Part shown: in pieces, positions 37,259-45,060 of the stretch
Layout: each line of letters opens with the position of its first letter
Position numbering within the stretch: position 1 is the first letter of the stretch
Assembly: GCF_900104355.1 (NCBI RefSeq)
Contig: NZ_FNIY01000012.1
Span: 51,837-115,836 of the forward strand
Direction: 5' to 3'
Length of the DNA stretch: 64,000 bases
From: Phyllobacterium sp. OV277
GTDB taxonomy: Bacteria; Pseudomonadota; Alphaproteobacteria; Rhizobiales; Rhizobiaceae
Translations under genes and position numbers: made by a program
Notes under the pieces: model-generated
Database searches by the model: none
Seen by the model: only the letters and a program-made list of their open reading frames with translations
Told to the model about the DNA's origin: nothing

Positions 37259-38239
37259 ATGTTTCTTGGAACGCAGTTTCGGGCGCGAGACGATGATGAT
37301 TATCGCATCATGGCCCAGCTAGGTATTGAGCACATCTGTGCAGACCCAGCCGGAAATCCGCATGACTGGACACTTGATATCCTCAAGCGGCACCGCGATC
37401 ATCTCACAGGCTTCGGTCTGACACTGGATATGATCCAACTGCCGCTGAGTTCCCATGTGATCGAAAAGCAGTACAGTCCCGATATCCTCTCGGCAGGTCC
37501 GGAACGTGACCGGCAGATTGATTCAATTTGCCGTCTGATCGAGCGCACCGCACAGGCGGGAATTCCAGCAGTAAAATACAATCTGAATATTATCGGCATT
37601 CCACGCACGGAAATGGAAAAAGGCCGCGGCGGATCGCGCAATGAGGCATTCCGTTGGGATAAGGCAAACCACGATGCTCCGCCAACTCTGGCGGGTGTTC
37701 TCGATGAGGATGAAAACTGGGAACGGATTGATTATTTTCTGGAGCGGGTCATTCCGGTAGCGGAAGCCAACAAGGTAAGGTTGGCGTGTCACCCACATGA
37801 TCCCTATACCCCACCGGGGTATCGCGGTGTGACGCGGGTTCTCGGTACAGTCGAAGGTCTGAAGAAATTCGTTCTGCTGCGTGAAAATCCCTATCATGGG
37901 TTGAATTTCTGTCAGGGGACTATTGGTGAAATGCTGGATAATCCGGCTGATGAAATCTTGGATATTATTCGCTGGTTCGGTACGCGCGGCAAGCTCTTCA
38001 ATGTCCATTTCCGCAATATTCGCGGCGGCAAACTTTCGTTCATGGAAACCTTCCCCGAGGAGGGTGATATGAATATGTGGAAATCGCTGCAGACCTATGC
38101 GGAGGTCGGTTATCAATACATGATCATGCCTGATCATGTGCCGCAACTATCCGGTCGCGATCCTGAGAATACCGCCTTTGCGTTCAGCTACGGATATATT
38201 GCAGCGCTTCTACAGGTGCTTGGCAGCAGGGGAAATTGA
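37259..38239 (+). CDS. uxuA: Mannonate dehydratase family protein (UxuA-like)
   Basis: A 326-residue TIM-barrel enzyme of the UxuA family, which dehydrates D-mannonate to 2-keto-3-deoxygluconate in the glucuronate pathway. Seen: HDWTLDILKRHRDHL, GIPAVKYNLNIIGIPRTE, metal-site region LACHPHDPYTP, GLNFCQGTIGEML, LFNVHFRNIRG and IMPDHVPQ, all in the expected order. AGGAG overlaps the previous stop and provides the SD. The protein is shorter than E. coli UxuA (about 394), as in the compact subgroup, so the substrate could be a related aldonate. Confidence 0.78.
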   Translation: MFLGTQFRARDDDDYRIMAQLGIEHICADPAGNPHDWTLDILKRHRDHLTGFGLTLDMIQLPLSSHVIEKQYSPDILSAGPERDRQIDSICRLIERTAQAGIPAVKYNLNIIGIPRTEMEKGRGGSRNEAFRWDKANHDAPPTLAGVLDEDENWERIDYFLERVIPVAEANKVRLACHPHDPYTPPGYRGVTRVLGTVEGLKKFVLLRENPYHGLNFCQGTIGEMLDNPADEILDIIRWFGTRGKLFNVHFRNIRGGKLSFMETFPEEGDMNMWKSLQTYAEVGYQYMIMPDHVPQLSGRDPENTAFAFSYGYIAALLQVLGSRGN

Positions 38240-38241
38240 GT

Positions 38242-39075
38242 ATGTCTTCGCAAATGATCCGGGCTCACGACAATGGCAACAAGCCTATAGTTGAAGGTGA
38301 CGAGGCAGCAAAACTCATTCATTTTAATCTCGTCAAACTTGCGGCCGGGAATTCCCATACCTATCGCTTGCCGGGTTTTGAAACGGCGGTTGTTCCGCTG
38401 TCGGGTCGCTGTGATATCAAGATTGATGCAACGAAGTTTGAGGCAGTTGGCGGACGTGCAGGCGTGTGGGGCGGATTGGCGGATTCTGTTTATGCGGGCC
38501 CCGATGCCACCGTTGCCATCATAGCGCTTGATGATTGCGAAGTTGCCGTTGCGGGCGGGCGCTGGGACAAGCCAATGGAACCATTTCGCATTGTGCCTGA
38601 TGACGTCGATATGGTTGATGTCGGCTCAAACGAGACAAAATCCCGCCGCCGCATCTTCCACATTCTCGGCAATAAACAGGCTGATCGGGTAGGACGTTTG
38701 CTCGTCAGCGAGCTTTATGCCGATGAAGGGTGCTGGTCCGGTTATCCACCGCACAAGCATGATACTGACCAGCCGGGCGAGACTGCTCACGAGGAACTTT
38801 ATCATTGGCGTTTTGACCCGCCGACGGGATTTGGTACTCAGCTTTGGTATGAAGAGGGGCAGGAGCCCCATGCTCACATCACCCGTCACGGCGATACATT
38901 TGCCTTTTCAACCGGCTATCATCCGACGGCGACGTCGCCGGGCCATGCATCCTATATTTTCACCATTCTCGTTGGAAAAACGCAGCGTTCGCTCGTCCAG
39001 AACTTTGAAGAGAAACACCGGCCACTGATGGCAAAAATTCCGGGGATTGATGCGATGCGGGCAAAGTTTCGCTGA
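38242..39075 (+). CDS. IolB/KduI-type cupin isomerase
   Basis: A 277-residue two-cupin protein of the 5-deoxy-glucuronate isomerase/KduI family. The metal-site signature is clear: WSGYPPHKHDTDQPGE, then EELYHWRFDPPTGFGTQ and THGD-like RHGDTFAF, with GYHPTATSPGH. IolB acts in inositol breakdown and KduI isomerises 5-keto-4-deoxyuronate from GH88-type products. No other inositol gene is here, so a KduI-like role on deoxy-uronates is more plausible; this is inference. ATG at 38242 follows AGGGGAAA, and a TTG at 38236 is rejected. Last gene of the operon. Confidence 0.78.
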   Translation: MSSQMIRAHDNGNKPIVEGDEAAKLIHFNLVKLAAGNSHTYRLPGFETAVVPLSGRCDIKIDATKFEAVGGRAGVWGGLADSVYAGPDATVAIIALDDCEVAVAGGRWDKPMEPFRIVPDDVDMVDVGSNETKSRRRIFHILGNKQADRVGRLLVSELYADEGCWSGYPPHKHDTDQPGETAHEELYHWRFDPPTGFGTQLWYEEGQEPHAHITRHGDTFAFSTGYHPTATSPGHASYIFTILVGKTQRSLVQNFEEKHRPLMAKIPGIDAMRAKFR

Positions 39076-39127
39076 CAAATGCCGTTTGCGATGGTCATCC
39101 GAATTGCACTACGCGTCAGGCTACATT

Positions 39128-39913
39128 TCATTTGAACCATTTGTTGTAGATCTCATTATAGGCGCCGGTTTCAATGGATTGATGCAGCCACTGATCGACA
39201 AAGGCCTTAAGAGCGATATCGCGTTGTACCCAATACGCCTTCTCGGCAAAGTTGAAGGGTTCGTCAGGATGTATTGCACACAGGACACCCGAGTGCAGTT
39301 TCTCCTGATAACGGGTTTCCGAAGCGTCGGTCATCATGAGGTCCGCCCGGCCTGCAGCGACTTCGTCAAATATCTTCGTATTGTCGGGGAAAATGACAAT
39401 CTTTGCTTGTTTCAGACTGGTACGGGCAAATTTCTCATTGGTGCCACCCGGATTGGCGATGACCGTTGTTTCCGGTTTGTCGATATCGGCCAATGTCTTG
39501 AATTTATCCTTGTCCGTGCAGCGGGCAATCGGTGTCTTCCCCTCGCGCATATAGGGAATAGAGAACAGACCCTTCTTCTGCCGGTCGAATGTGATCGACA
39601 CGCCGCCCATAGCAACATCAAATTTCCCCGCCTCGAAGTCCTGCAGCATCTGTGGCCAAGACGTCGGTACGATTTCCAGTTTTACACCCAATGCACTGGC
39701 TAGGCTCTCTGCCTGATCGATGTCGAAGCCGGAAAATGCACCACTCGTGGGGTCCTTGAAGCTGAATGGTTTGTAATCGCCGGTAGAGCCAACCTTCAGA
39801 ACGCCCGTTTCAAGGATGGTATCTAATCGGGAAACCGGCAGCATGTCTTTGGCGAAGGCGGAGGGCAGGTTTGCGAGAAGCAGACAGATGCAGATAACAA
39901 TGGGACGAAGCAT
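39128..39913 (-). CDS. pheC: Periplasmic cyclohexadienyl dehydratase-like protein (solute-binding-protein fold)
   Basis: A 261-residue protein with signal peptide (IVICICLLLANLPSAFA). It has the amino-acid-binding-protein fold, but the motifs match PheC, a periplasmic enzyme that turns prephenate/arogenate into phenylpyruvate/phenylalanine: GSTGDYKPFSF, FSGFDIDQAESLA, VAMGGVSITFDRQKK, NPGGTNEKFAR, and LMMTDASETRYQ, where Glu199 corresponds to the catalytic Glu of PheC. No permease or ATPase is adjacent, supporting an enzyme rather than a transporter subunit. An orphan amino-acid-binding protein is the alternative. Confidence 0.68.
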   Translation of the reverse strand: MLRPIVICICLLLANLPSAFAKDMLPVSRLDTILETGVLKVGSTGDYKPFSFKDPTSGAFSGFDIDQAESLASALGVKLEIVPTSWPQMLQDFEAGKFDVAMGGVSITFDRQKKGLFSIPYMREGKTPIARCTDKDKFKTLADIDKPETTVIANPGGTNEKFARTSLKQAKIVIFPDNTKIFDEVAAGRADLMMTDASETRYQEKLHSGVLCAIHPDEPFNFAEKAYWVQRDIALKAFVDQWLHQSIETGAYNEIYNKWFK

Positions 39914-39972
39914 TCAACTTACCTCATTAACGCTATATCGGATGATCAGTCGCGAGAACAATTCAATGAATC

Positions 39973-40119
39973 TTACCTTACAATGACTGCAAAGCGATCG
40001 GCTGACCAGATATTTTCCAATGCTTGGTCTGTCTCGATCAACAGGGTGGCTTCGACTACTTGGCGTCCTTCGGAGTTGGTGTTAAAAACAACGCGAGTGA
40101 GCAAATGCTGCTTCTGCAT
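39973..40119 (-). CDS. Small hypothetical protein, 48 residues
   Basis: An open frame starting MQKQHLLTRVVFNTNSEG, with middle part VEATLLIETDQALENIWSA and ending FAVIVR. The ATG is preceded by AGAAGGTG at about eight bases. Its composition is protein-like, with alternating hydrophobic residues, no signal peptide and no cysteine. It fills the gap between the PheC-like gene and the divergent hydrolase and is not explained by either. No family is recognised. Confidence 0.5.
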   Translation of the reverse strand: MQKQHLLTRVVFNTNSEGRQVVEATLLIETDQALENIWSADRFAVIVR

Positions 40120-40184
40120 CGTTTGACACCTTCTCGTCTCACCCATTCGACGGGCTCAGTGGGACTCCACGATTAGGAGCGACT

Positions 40185-41141
40185 ATGCGTGCACTCTTCC
40201 TGGCCTTCACTATTTTGGCCACGTGTTCCATATCGACGGTTTGGGCGAAGGCCGCGCCGTTTCGCGCCGGTATCGCCAGGATTACGGTTTCAGCAAGCAC
40301 ACCTTTCGATACTTTGGTCTGGTATCCAACTCAGGCTGAGGAAGTGGCGTGGCAGATCGGCCCGTTTCCGATTGCGGCAAGCCGCGATGCACCGATTGCC
40401 GCCGGGCCCTTTCCCATCGTTTTGATCTCGCATGGGGGAGGCAAGACCGGGGGCAGTCCGCTCACTCTGCGTGATCTTTCAATATCCCTTGCACGTCAGG
40501 GGTTTATCGTTGTCGCACCGATGCATGGCAAAACCGATCTTTCTGGTCGGATGGTTCAGGTCGACAAAGCGTTTAACGCTGTTCTGGCTGATCCCCGGTT
40601 CCATGCGCACGCCGCGTCAGACAAGGTCGGCATGCTTGGGTTCTCACTTGGCGGTGCGGTCTCGCTTGGCCTTGCGGGTGGCGTGCCTGACTTCAAGCAC
40701 CTTGCCAGTTATTGTGCTGCGCATCCGGATGATGTTCAGTCATGCAGTGCTGGTCCCGGCGGCGATAAGGGCAAAACTTCCCTCCACGAGACGCGACAAG
40801 CGGCATCAAACATTGCTTTGAAGGCGCTCGTCTTGCTCGATCCGTTCAGCATCCCGTTTAATCGAGAGGGCTTGAAAAACGTAAGCGCACCGGTTTTTCT
40901 GTTCCGGCCAAGGCAGAGCAAGCTGGGTGAAGAGAATACGCGCGCGCTTGTGAAAAATTTGCCCGTTTCGCCGCCACTTCAATATGTGGCTGGGGGACAT
41001 TTTGTTTTCACAGACATCTGTCCGCCTGCTTTGAAGGCCGAAGCTTCTGACATATGCGAAGATGCAAAAGGTATTGATCGCGCAGCTGTTCATAAGGAAG
41101 TTGAGAGCAAAGTTGGGAGTTTCTTCCGGGATAATCTCTAA
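40185..41141 (+). CDS. Exported alpha/beta hydrolase (dienelactone-hydrolase-like)
   Basis: A 318-residue protein with signal peptide (MRALFLAFTILATCSIST, cleavage near WAKA). It shows the oxyanion/HG region FPIVLISHGGGKTGG, nucleophile Ser154 in GMLGFSLGGAV, and a late histidine in YVAGGHFVFTD. Several cysteines in the mature part (ASYCAAHPDDVQSC, TDICPP, SDICED) could form disulfides, consistent with the periplasm. AGGAG precedes the ATG. The substrate is unknown; an esterase/lipase is likely. Confidence 0.82.
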   Translation: MRALFLAFTILATCSISTVWAKAAPFRAGIARITVSASTPFDTLVWYPTQAEEVAWQIGPFPIAASRDAPIAAGPFPIVLISHGGGKTGGSPLTLRDLSISLARQGFIVVAPMHGKTDLSGRMVQVDKAFNAVLADPRFHAHAASDKVGMLGFSLGGAVSLGLAGGVPDFKHLASYCAAHPDDVQSCSAGPGGDKGKTSLHETRQAASNIALKALVLLDPFSIPFNREGLKNVSAPVFLFRPRQSKLGEENTRALVKNLPVSPPLQYVAGGHFVFTDICPPALKAEASDICEDAKGIDRAAVHKEVESKVGSFFRDNL

Positions 41142-41208
41142 TAAGGAATGCAATCGCGTACGTATTCATAATTCTAATATGGCAGTTTGGCTGACATTCT
41201 TGTTGCAT

Positions 41209-41332
41209 GTGTCAGACAGCGGGATTACATCGAAAACGTTGGCGCAATTTACTCCAATTGTGCTGACACCCACCCCAAGGGAAGGCTTTGGCCTTCACAA
41301 CTTAGCCGGGCCATTTGGTCCGGCTCTTTTTT
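41209..41332 (+). ncRNA. Candidate structured small RNA or leader
   Basis: Four nested or consecutive stems lie in the gap between the hydrolase and IalB genes: GTGTCAG / CTGACAC (41209-41215, 41263-41269) enclosing CGCAATT / AATTGTG (41243-41249, 41256-41262), then GAAGGC-TTTG-GCCTTC (41281-41296), then a terminator hairpin (41304-41332). The density of stems ending in a strong terminator suggests an independent transcript of about 100-130 nt, or an attenuated leader for the IalB gene. No known family is recognised. Confidence 0.4.
41304..41332 (+). terminator. Rho-independent terminator
   Basis: Nine-base stem AGCCGGGCC / GGTCCGGCT (one G-T pair) with loop ATTT, followed directly by a run of six T. 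It lies 160 bases after the hydrolase stop and 110 bases before the IalB start. Confidence 0.8.
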
Positions 41333-41443
41333 GGGATGGTGGGCGACTATAGTATGAGCGATTCCGGGATGGCATTGTTTCGGGCCATGGCTATAATCAA
41401 GACAGTAATGAGCATTCAGCAAATGGGGTCAGGTGGTAACAGT

Positions 41444-41974
41444 ATGATGTGGCGTTTCGGTTTCGTATTTGTAATCCCATTCCTCATGTCTACCCAGAGC
41501 TTTGCTCAAGCACCAGCGCCCTCAACGCTTCCTGGCGGAGCTTCTTCCATCCAAGAGACGTATCAGGATTGGCGGGTTTCCTGTGTTCAGCAGCAGGCTG
41601 GAAAAAGTTGTTCGTTCTCACAGCAACAAACCCAGCAAAATGGTCAGGTCATTCTGAGTATCGAATTGACGACGAATGATGCCAAAAGCGTTACTGGCAA
41701 TCTTGTATTGCCTTTCGGTCTCGCGCTGGCTTCGGGTGCAACATTGCAGGTGGATGAGGGTAAGCCAGATACAACTATGCCGTTCAGAACATGTTTTCCT
41801 GTTGGATGTGTCGTTCCTCTGTCTTTCAGTGCTGAAAAATTGGCCGGAATAAGAAAAGGCAAAGTCCTGAAAGTAAACGCGGTTGCAAGTGCCGATAATA
41901 AGCCAGTCGTCCTCAACGTATCACTGAACGGGTTTGCTGAAGCGCAGGATCGTGTTTCGGTACTCGCAAAATAG
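41444..41974 (+). CDS. Invasion-associated locus B (IalB) family protein
   Basis: A 176-residue exported protein of the IalB family: signal peptide (WRFGFVFVIPFLMSTQSFA), then SIQETYQDWRVSCVQQQAGKS, and four cysteines in the family pattern (VSC, SC, RTCFPVGC). The PFGLALASGATLQVDEG and FPVGCVVPLSF segments are typical. In Bartonella IalB affects erythrocyte invasion; in free-living relatives the function is unknown. ATG at 41444 follows AGGTGG; the longer open frame to 41315 starts beside the terminator and is rejected. Confidence 0.88.
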   Translation: MMWRFGFVFVIPFLMSTQSFAQAPAPSTLPGGASSIQETYQDWRVSCVQQQAGKSCSFSQQQTQQNGQVILSIELTTNDAKSVTGNLVLPFGLALASGATLQVDEGKPDTTMPFRTCFPVGCVVPLSFSAEKLAGIRKGKVLKVNAVASADNKPVVLNVSLNGFAEAQDRVSVLAK

Positions 41975-42002
41975 CGATTGAATCGGCATAAAGCGTAGCC
42001 GT

Positions 42003-42992
42003 TCAAACTGTCACGACAATCTTGCCGAATTGCTCGTTCGACTCGAGAAACCGATGCGCCTCGACAATTTGGTCGAAAGTAAATGTTTTGGCGATTACAG
42101 GTTTGAGCGCCCCCGACATCAGCCCATCAAGGATGAACGCCTTGGCGGCTTCCAACCGTGCAGGGTCGCTAATAACCTCATGAACCAGATAGCCACGAAG
42201 CGTCAGCACCTTGCTTAGCACGGCAAACAGCGGAAAAGGCGTCGGATCAGGGCTCAAGCCGCCATATTCAATGAGAATGCCACCGCGCGACATCGCGGCA
42301 GTGAGAGGCTCGAATATTGGGCCACCGATCGGATCGAGTACGACCCGCACCCCATCCGGGCCGGTAATGTCCTTCAGCCTTGTTTCCAGATCTTCTTCAG
42401 CTGACGCGATAACATGCGCAGCGCCATGGCTGAGCAAGGCGTTCTTCTTACCGGATGTCCGCGTGACTGCGATCGGGGTGGCACCAACCATGTTGGCGAT
42501 CTGGATTGCCGCAAGGCCGACACTGCTTGATGCAGCTGTAATGACAACAAAATCGTCCCGGTGCAGTTTGGCGATGTCTATCAGGGCGCCGTAAGCCGTG
42601 AGATATTGCATCCATATGGCTGCGGCAGCTTCCCAGCTAAGGGACGGTGGGTGCTTGACGACAAACGCAGCAGGAAATGTGACAAGTTCGCCGTAGGCTG
42701 GCCAGCGGACCATCGATACTGGTGGCACGATGCTGACCGCGTCGCCAGGCACGAGATTCCGTACGCCTTCGCCGACCGTTTCGACGATACCAGCCGCTTC
42801 GAGACCAAGTCCGGACGGGAAGGCAGGTGTTTCGATATAATTCCCGGAACGCAAGAGTGCTTCGGCCCGGTTGAGACCCAGCGCCTTGACATGGATGCGA
42901 ACCTCCCCCCGGTCGGGCTTCGGAACATTGATATCTTCGATACGCAGGACTTCGGGACCACCATGCTCGTGAAAGCGAACAACGCGCGCCAT
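42003..42992 (-). CDS. Zinc-type alcohol dehydrogenase family / quinone-oxidoreductase-like MDR protein
   Basis: A 329-residue NAD(P)H-dependent MDR enzyme. It has the GroES-like start (GPEVLRIEDINVPKPDRGEV), LGLNRAEALLRSG, FPSGLGLEAAGIVETVGEG and the nucleotide-binding ITAASSSVGLAAIQIA. The cysteines and zinc loop of true alcohol dehydrogenases are absent, pointing to the zinc-free quinone reductase branch. It is divergent from a LysR gene, likely its regulator. Confidence 0.88.
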   Translation of the reverse strand: MARVVRFHEHGGPEVLRIEDINVPKPDRGEVRIHVKALGLNRAEALLRSGNYIETPAFPSGLGLEAAGIVETVGEGVRNLVPGDAVSIVPPVSMVRWPAYGELVTFPAAFVVKHPPSLSWEAAAAIWMQYLTAYGALIDIAKLHRDDFVVITAASSSVGLAAIQIANMVGATPIAVTRTSGKKNALLSHGAAHVIASAEEDLETRLKDITGPDGVRVVLDPIGGPIFEPLTAAMSRGGILIEYGGLSPDPTPFPLFAVLSKVLTLRGYLVHEVISDPARLEAAKAFILDGLMSGALKPVIAKTFTFDQIVEAHRFLESNEQFGKIVVTV

Positions 42993-43094
42993 AGCTATAA
43001 CTCCAAAACAATTGAACTGAATAAGCTATGCCAGTGGCTATAGAGTGGATAAATAGGACGAGAGGAAGAACAGTAGAAACCAGGAGTTTTGAAT

Positions 43095-43994
43095 ATGGAT
43101 CGCCTTACAAGCATGGCTGTCTTCGTCAAAGCCATTGATCTGGGATCATTTGCGGCTGCCGCTGACGCGCTTGAACTCTCTGGCCCGATGGTGGGCAAAC
43201 ATATAAGATTTCTTGAAGAGCGGCTTGGCGTACGTCTCATCAATCGCACCACGCGTCGCCAAAGTCTTACAGATTTCGGGCGCGCCTATTATGAGCGCTG
43301 CCGGGTGATTCTGGCCGAAGCCGAGGCAGCAGATGCACTTGCAGCCGATCAACTGTCTCAGCCCCACGGGAAGCTGCGTGTCACCATGCCTGTGCACTTC
43401 GGGCGGTGCTGCGTTGCCCCTGTTTTGCTTGAGCTCGTGCAACAATATCCATCGCTGGAACTTGATCTGTCGTTGAATGATCGTTTTGCCGATCTTGCGG
43501 ACGATGACTATGACCTTGCCATTCGAACCGGCGATCTGGAGGATAAGGCCGGTGTGATTGCCCGCCGCGTTGCACGTCAACGTATGGTCGTCTGTGCGTC
43601 ACCCTCCTATATTGAGCGGCAGGGCGAGCCGCGGCAGATAGATGAACTCAGCAGGCATCAAACCATCATTTACCACCGGTCCGGACGTGTTCGGCCCTGG
43701 CTATTTCCCCAAAAGGATCAACCTCCTGTAGAGATCATGCCAGTTGGCCGGTTAAGGCTCGATGACCTCGACGCAATCGCTGACGCCGCGACCACCGGAA
43801 TGGGGCTTGCCTGGCTTCCATATTGGCTCGTTCGCGAACGTATTCAAGCGGGCGCACTTGTCCAACTCCTGCCGGATGAGCCGGAATTTCCTTACGATGT
43901 CTACGCGCTGTGGTTACAGACACCGCACTTGCCGTTGAAGATCCGTCTGGCTGTTGATGCACTGGCGGCGGCGCTGCCAAAGTTCATGACTTGA
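43095..43994 (+). CDS. LysR-family regulator
   Basis: A 299-residue LTTR: N-terminal helix-turn-helix (MDRLTSMAVFVKAIDLGSFA, then LELSGPMVGKHIRFLEERLG) and a substrate-binding-like domain of the subgroup that begins GKLRVTMPVHFGR. ATG at 43095 has AGGAG at eight bases; an upstream TTG at 43089 is rejected. The 102-base gap to the divergent MDR gene contains GCCAGTGGC, a possible half of its site. Confidence 0.9.
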   Translation: MDRLTSMAVFVKAIDLGSFAAAADALELSGPMVGKHIRFLEERLGVRLINRTTRRQSLTDFGRAYYERCRVILAEAEAADALAADQLSQPHGKLRVTMPVHFGRCCVAPVLLELVQQYPSLELDLSLNDRFADLADDDYDLAIRTGDLEDKAGVIARRVARQRMVVCASPSYIERQGEPRQIDELSRHQTIIYHRSGRVRPWLFPQKDQPPVEIMPVGRLRLDDLDAIADAATTGMGLAWLPYWLVRERIQAGALVQLLPDEPEFPYDVYALWLQTPHLPLKIRLAVDALAAALPKFMT

Positions 43995-44015
43995 AACGTG
44001 ATCAGGCACTTCGGA

Positions 44016-44918
44016 TCATTCCTCAGGAACGATTGATATCTCTGCGAGTAAGTCATTGAGGAAAGCCTGAACAACAACAGGCAATGTGCGCCCCTCCATG
44101 GTCAGAATTTGCAGAACACTATCGGTCATAACATCGTCTGAAACGGGGATAGCGACGTATTCTCCAATTGCTATCCTGCCGGGGATGCGTAGGGCGCTGC
44201 TAAAGTGGATGCAACCTTCAGTGTCCGCAAAACGCCGCAGCGCAGAAATGGAATTGGTCGATAGCACGGGATCAATCGTGAGCCCCTGCATGGCAAAGGC
44301 CGTATCAATCAGATGACGTTGCGTTCTGTCCTTGTCAGGCAGAGCGACAGGATAGGGGAGGGTATCGGCCATTGTAATGCTCTGGTGGTCGGCCAGCGGA
44401 TGATTACGCGGGATGAGTGCATGCATTGGCCGGCGGATGATCTGCTCGATCTTAACACCACGCGGCGGGGCGTAGTTGAACGTCATGCCAATATCCGCCT
44501 CACCATCATGGATGAGGCGCGCAATCTCGATGGAATTGCCAACCCAAAGATGAAAACGCACGCTTGGATAGTCTCGCCGGAATCTGGCCATAGCTTCGGG
44601 CAAAATATCGACTGCAAAACCCTCATAGCTCGCAAGACGTACAAAGCCGCGATGCGGTCCCTGCAGATCGCGGATATCCGCGATCACCCGTTCTGCGTCC
44701 AATGTTGTTCTGCGGGCATGGGCAGCGAGCACTTCCCCTGCCGCGCTTGGCACCATTCCTCTTGGCCGGCGCTCGAACAGTTCGACACCCAGCTCACGTT
44801 CCAGCTTGGCGATTTGCCTGCTGATAGCTGATCCGGCAACGTTCAGGCGAGCCGACGCGTCGGCAATAGATCCCGATCGGGCAACCTCCAGAAAATAACG
44901 CAGTCCAGTGCTTTGCAT
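44016..44918 (-). CDS. LysR-family regulator
   Basis: A 300-residue LTTR with helix-turn-helix MQSTGLRYFLEVARSGSIAD and NVAGSAISRQIAKLERELG, followed by the effector domain (FVRLASYEGFAVDILPEAM onward). It is divergent from the M20 amidohydrolase and AbgT transporter genes, which it probably controls. It is convergent with the previous LysR gene, with 21 bases between them. Confidence 0.9.
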   Translation of the reverse strand: MQSTGLRYFLEVARSGSIADASARLNVAGSAISRQIAKLERELGVELFERRPRGMVPSAAGEVLAAHARRTTLDAERVIADIRDLQGPHRGFVRLASYEGFAVDILPEAMARFRRDYPSVRFHLWVGNSIEIARLIHDGEADIGMTFNYAPPRGVKIEQIIRRPMHALIPRNHPLADHQSITMADTLPYPVALPDKDRTQRHLIDTAFAMQGLTIDPVLSTNSISALRRFADTEGCIHFSSALRIPGRIAIGEYVAIPVSDDVMTDSVLQILTMEGRTLPVVVQAFLNDLLAEISIVPEE

Positions 44919-44932
44919 GAGAACCTTTTGCC

Positions 44933-44947
44933 TTGCCGTTTCGGCAA
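44933..44947. promoter_or_regulatory. 15-bp palindrome before the LysR gene
   Basis: TTGCCGTTTCGGCAA has perfect six-base arms around TTT, 15 bases upstream of the LysR start and about 115 bases before the amidohydrolase. A plausible LysR autoregulatory site, though it lies unusually near the start codon. Confidence 0.4.
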
Positions 44948-45060
44948 TGATTTATGCGAATTAAAGCGATTGTGGCATCAAAATGCTGTTGGTATCAACG
45001 AAAAAAACCGGAGCTGCACGCATCCGGCAGGGAACTATCGATTGAAAACAGGAGGGGGCC

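Noticed and set aside
41062..41352. 96-codon frame across the hydrolase end and downstream gap
   Set aside because: It runs through the terminator hairpin and overlaps the hydrolase in another frame.
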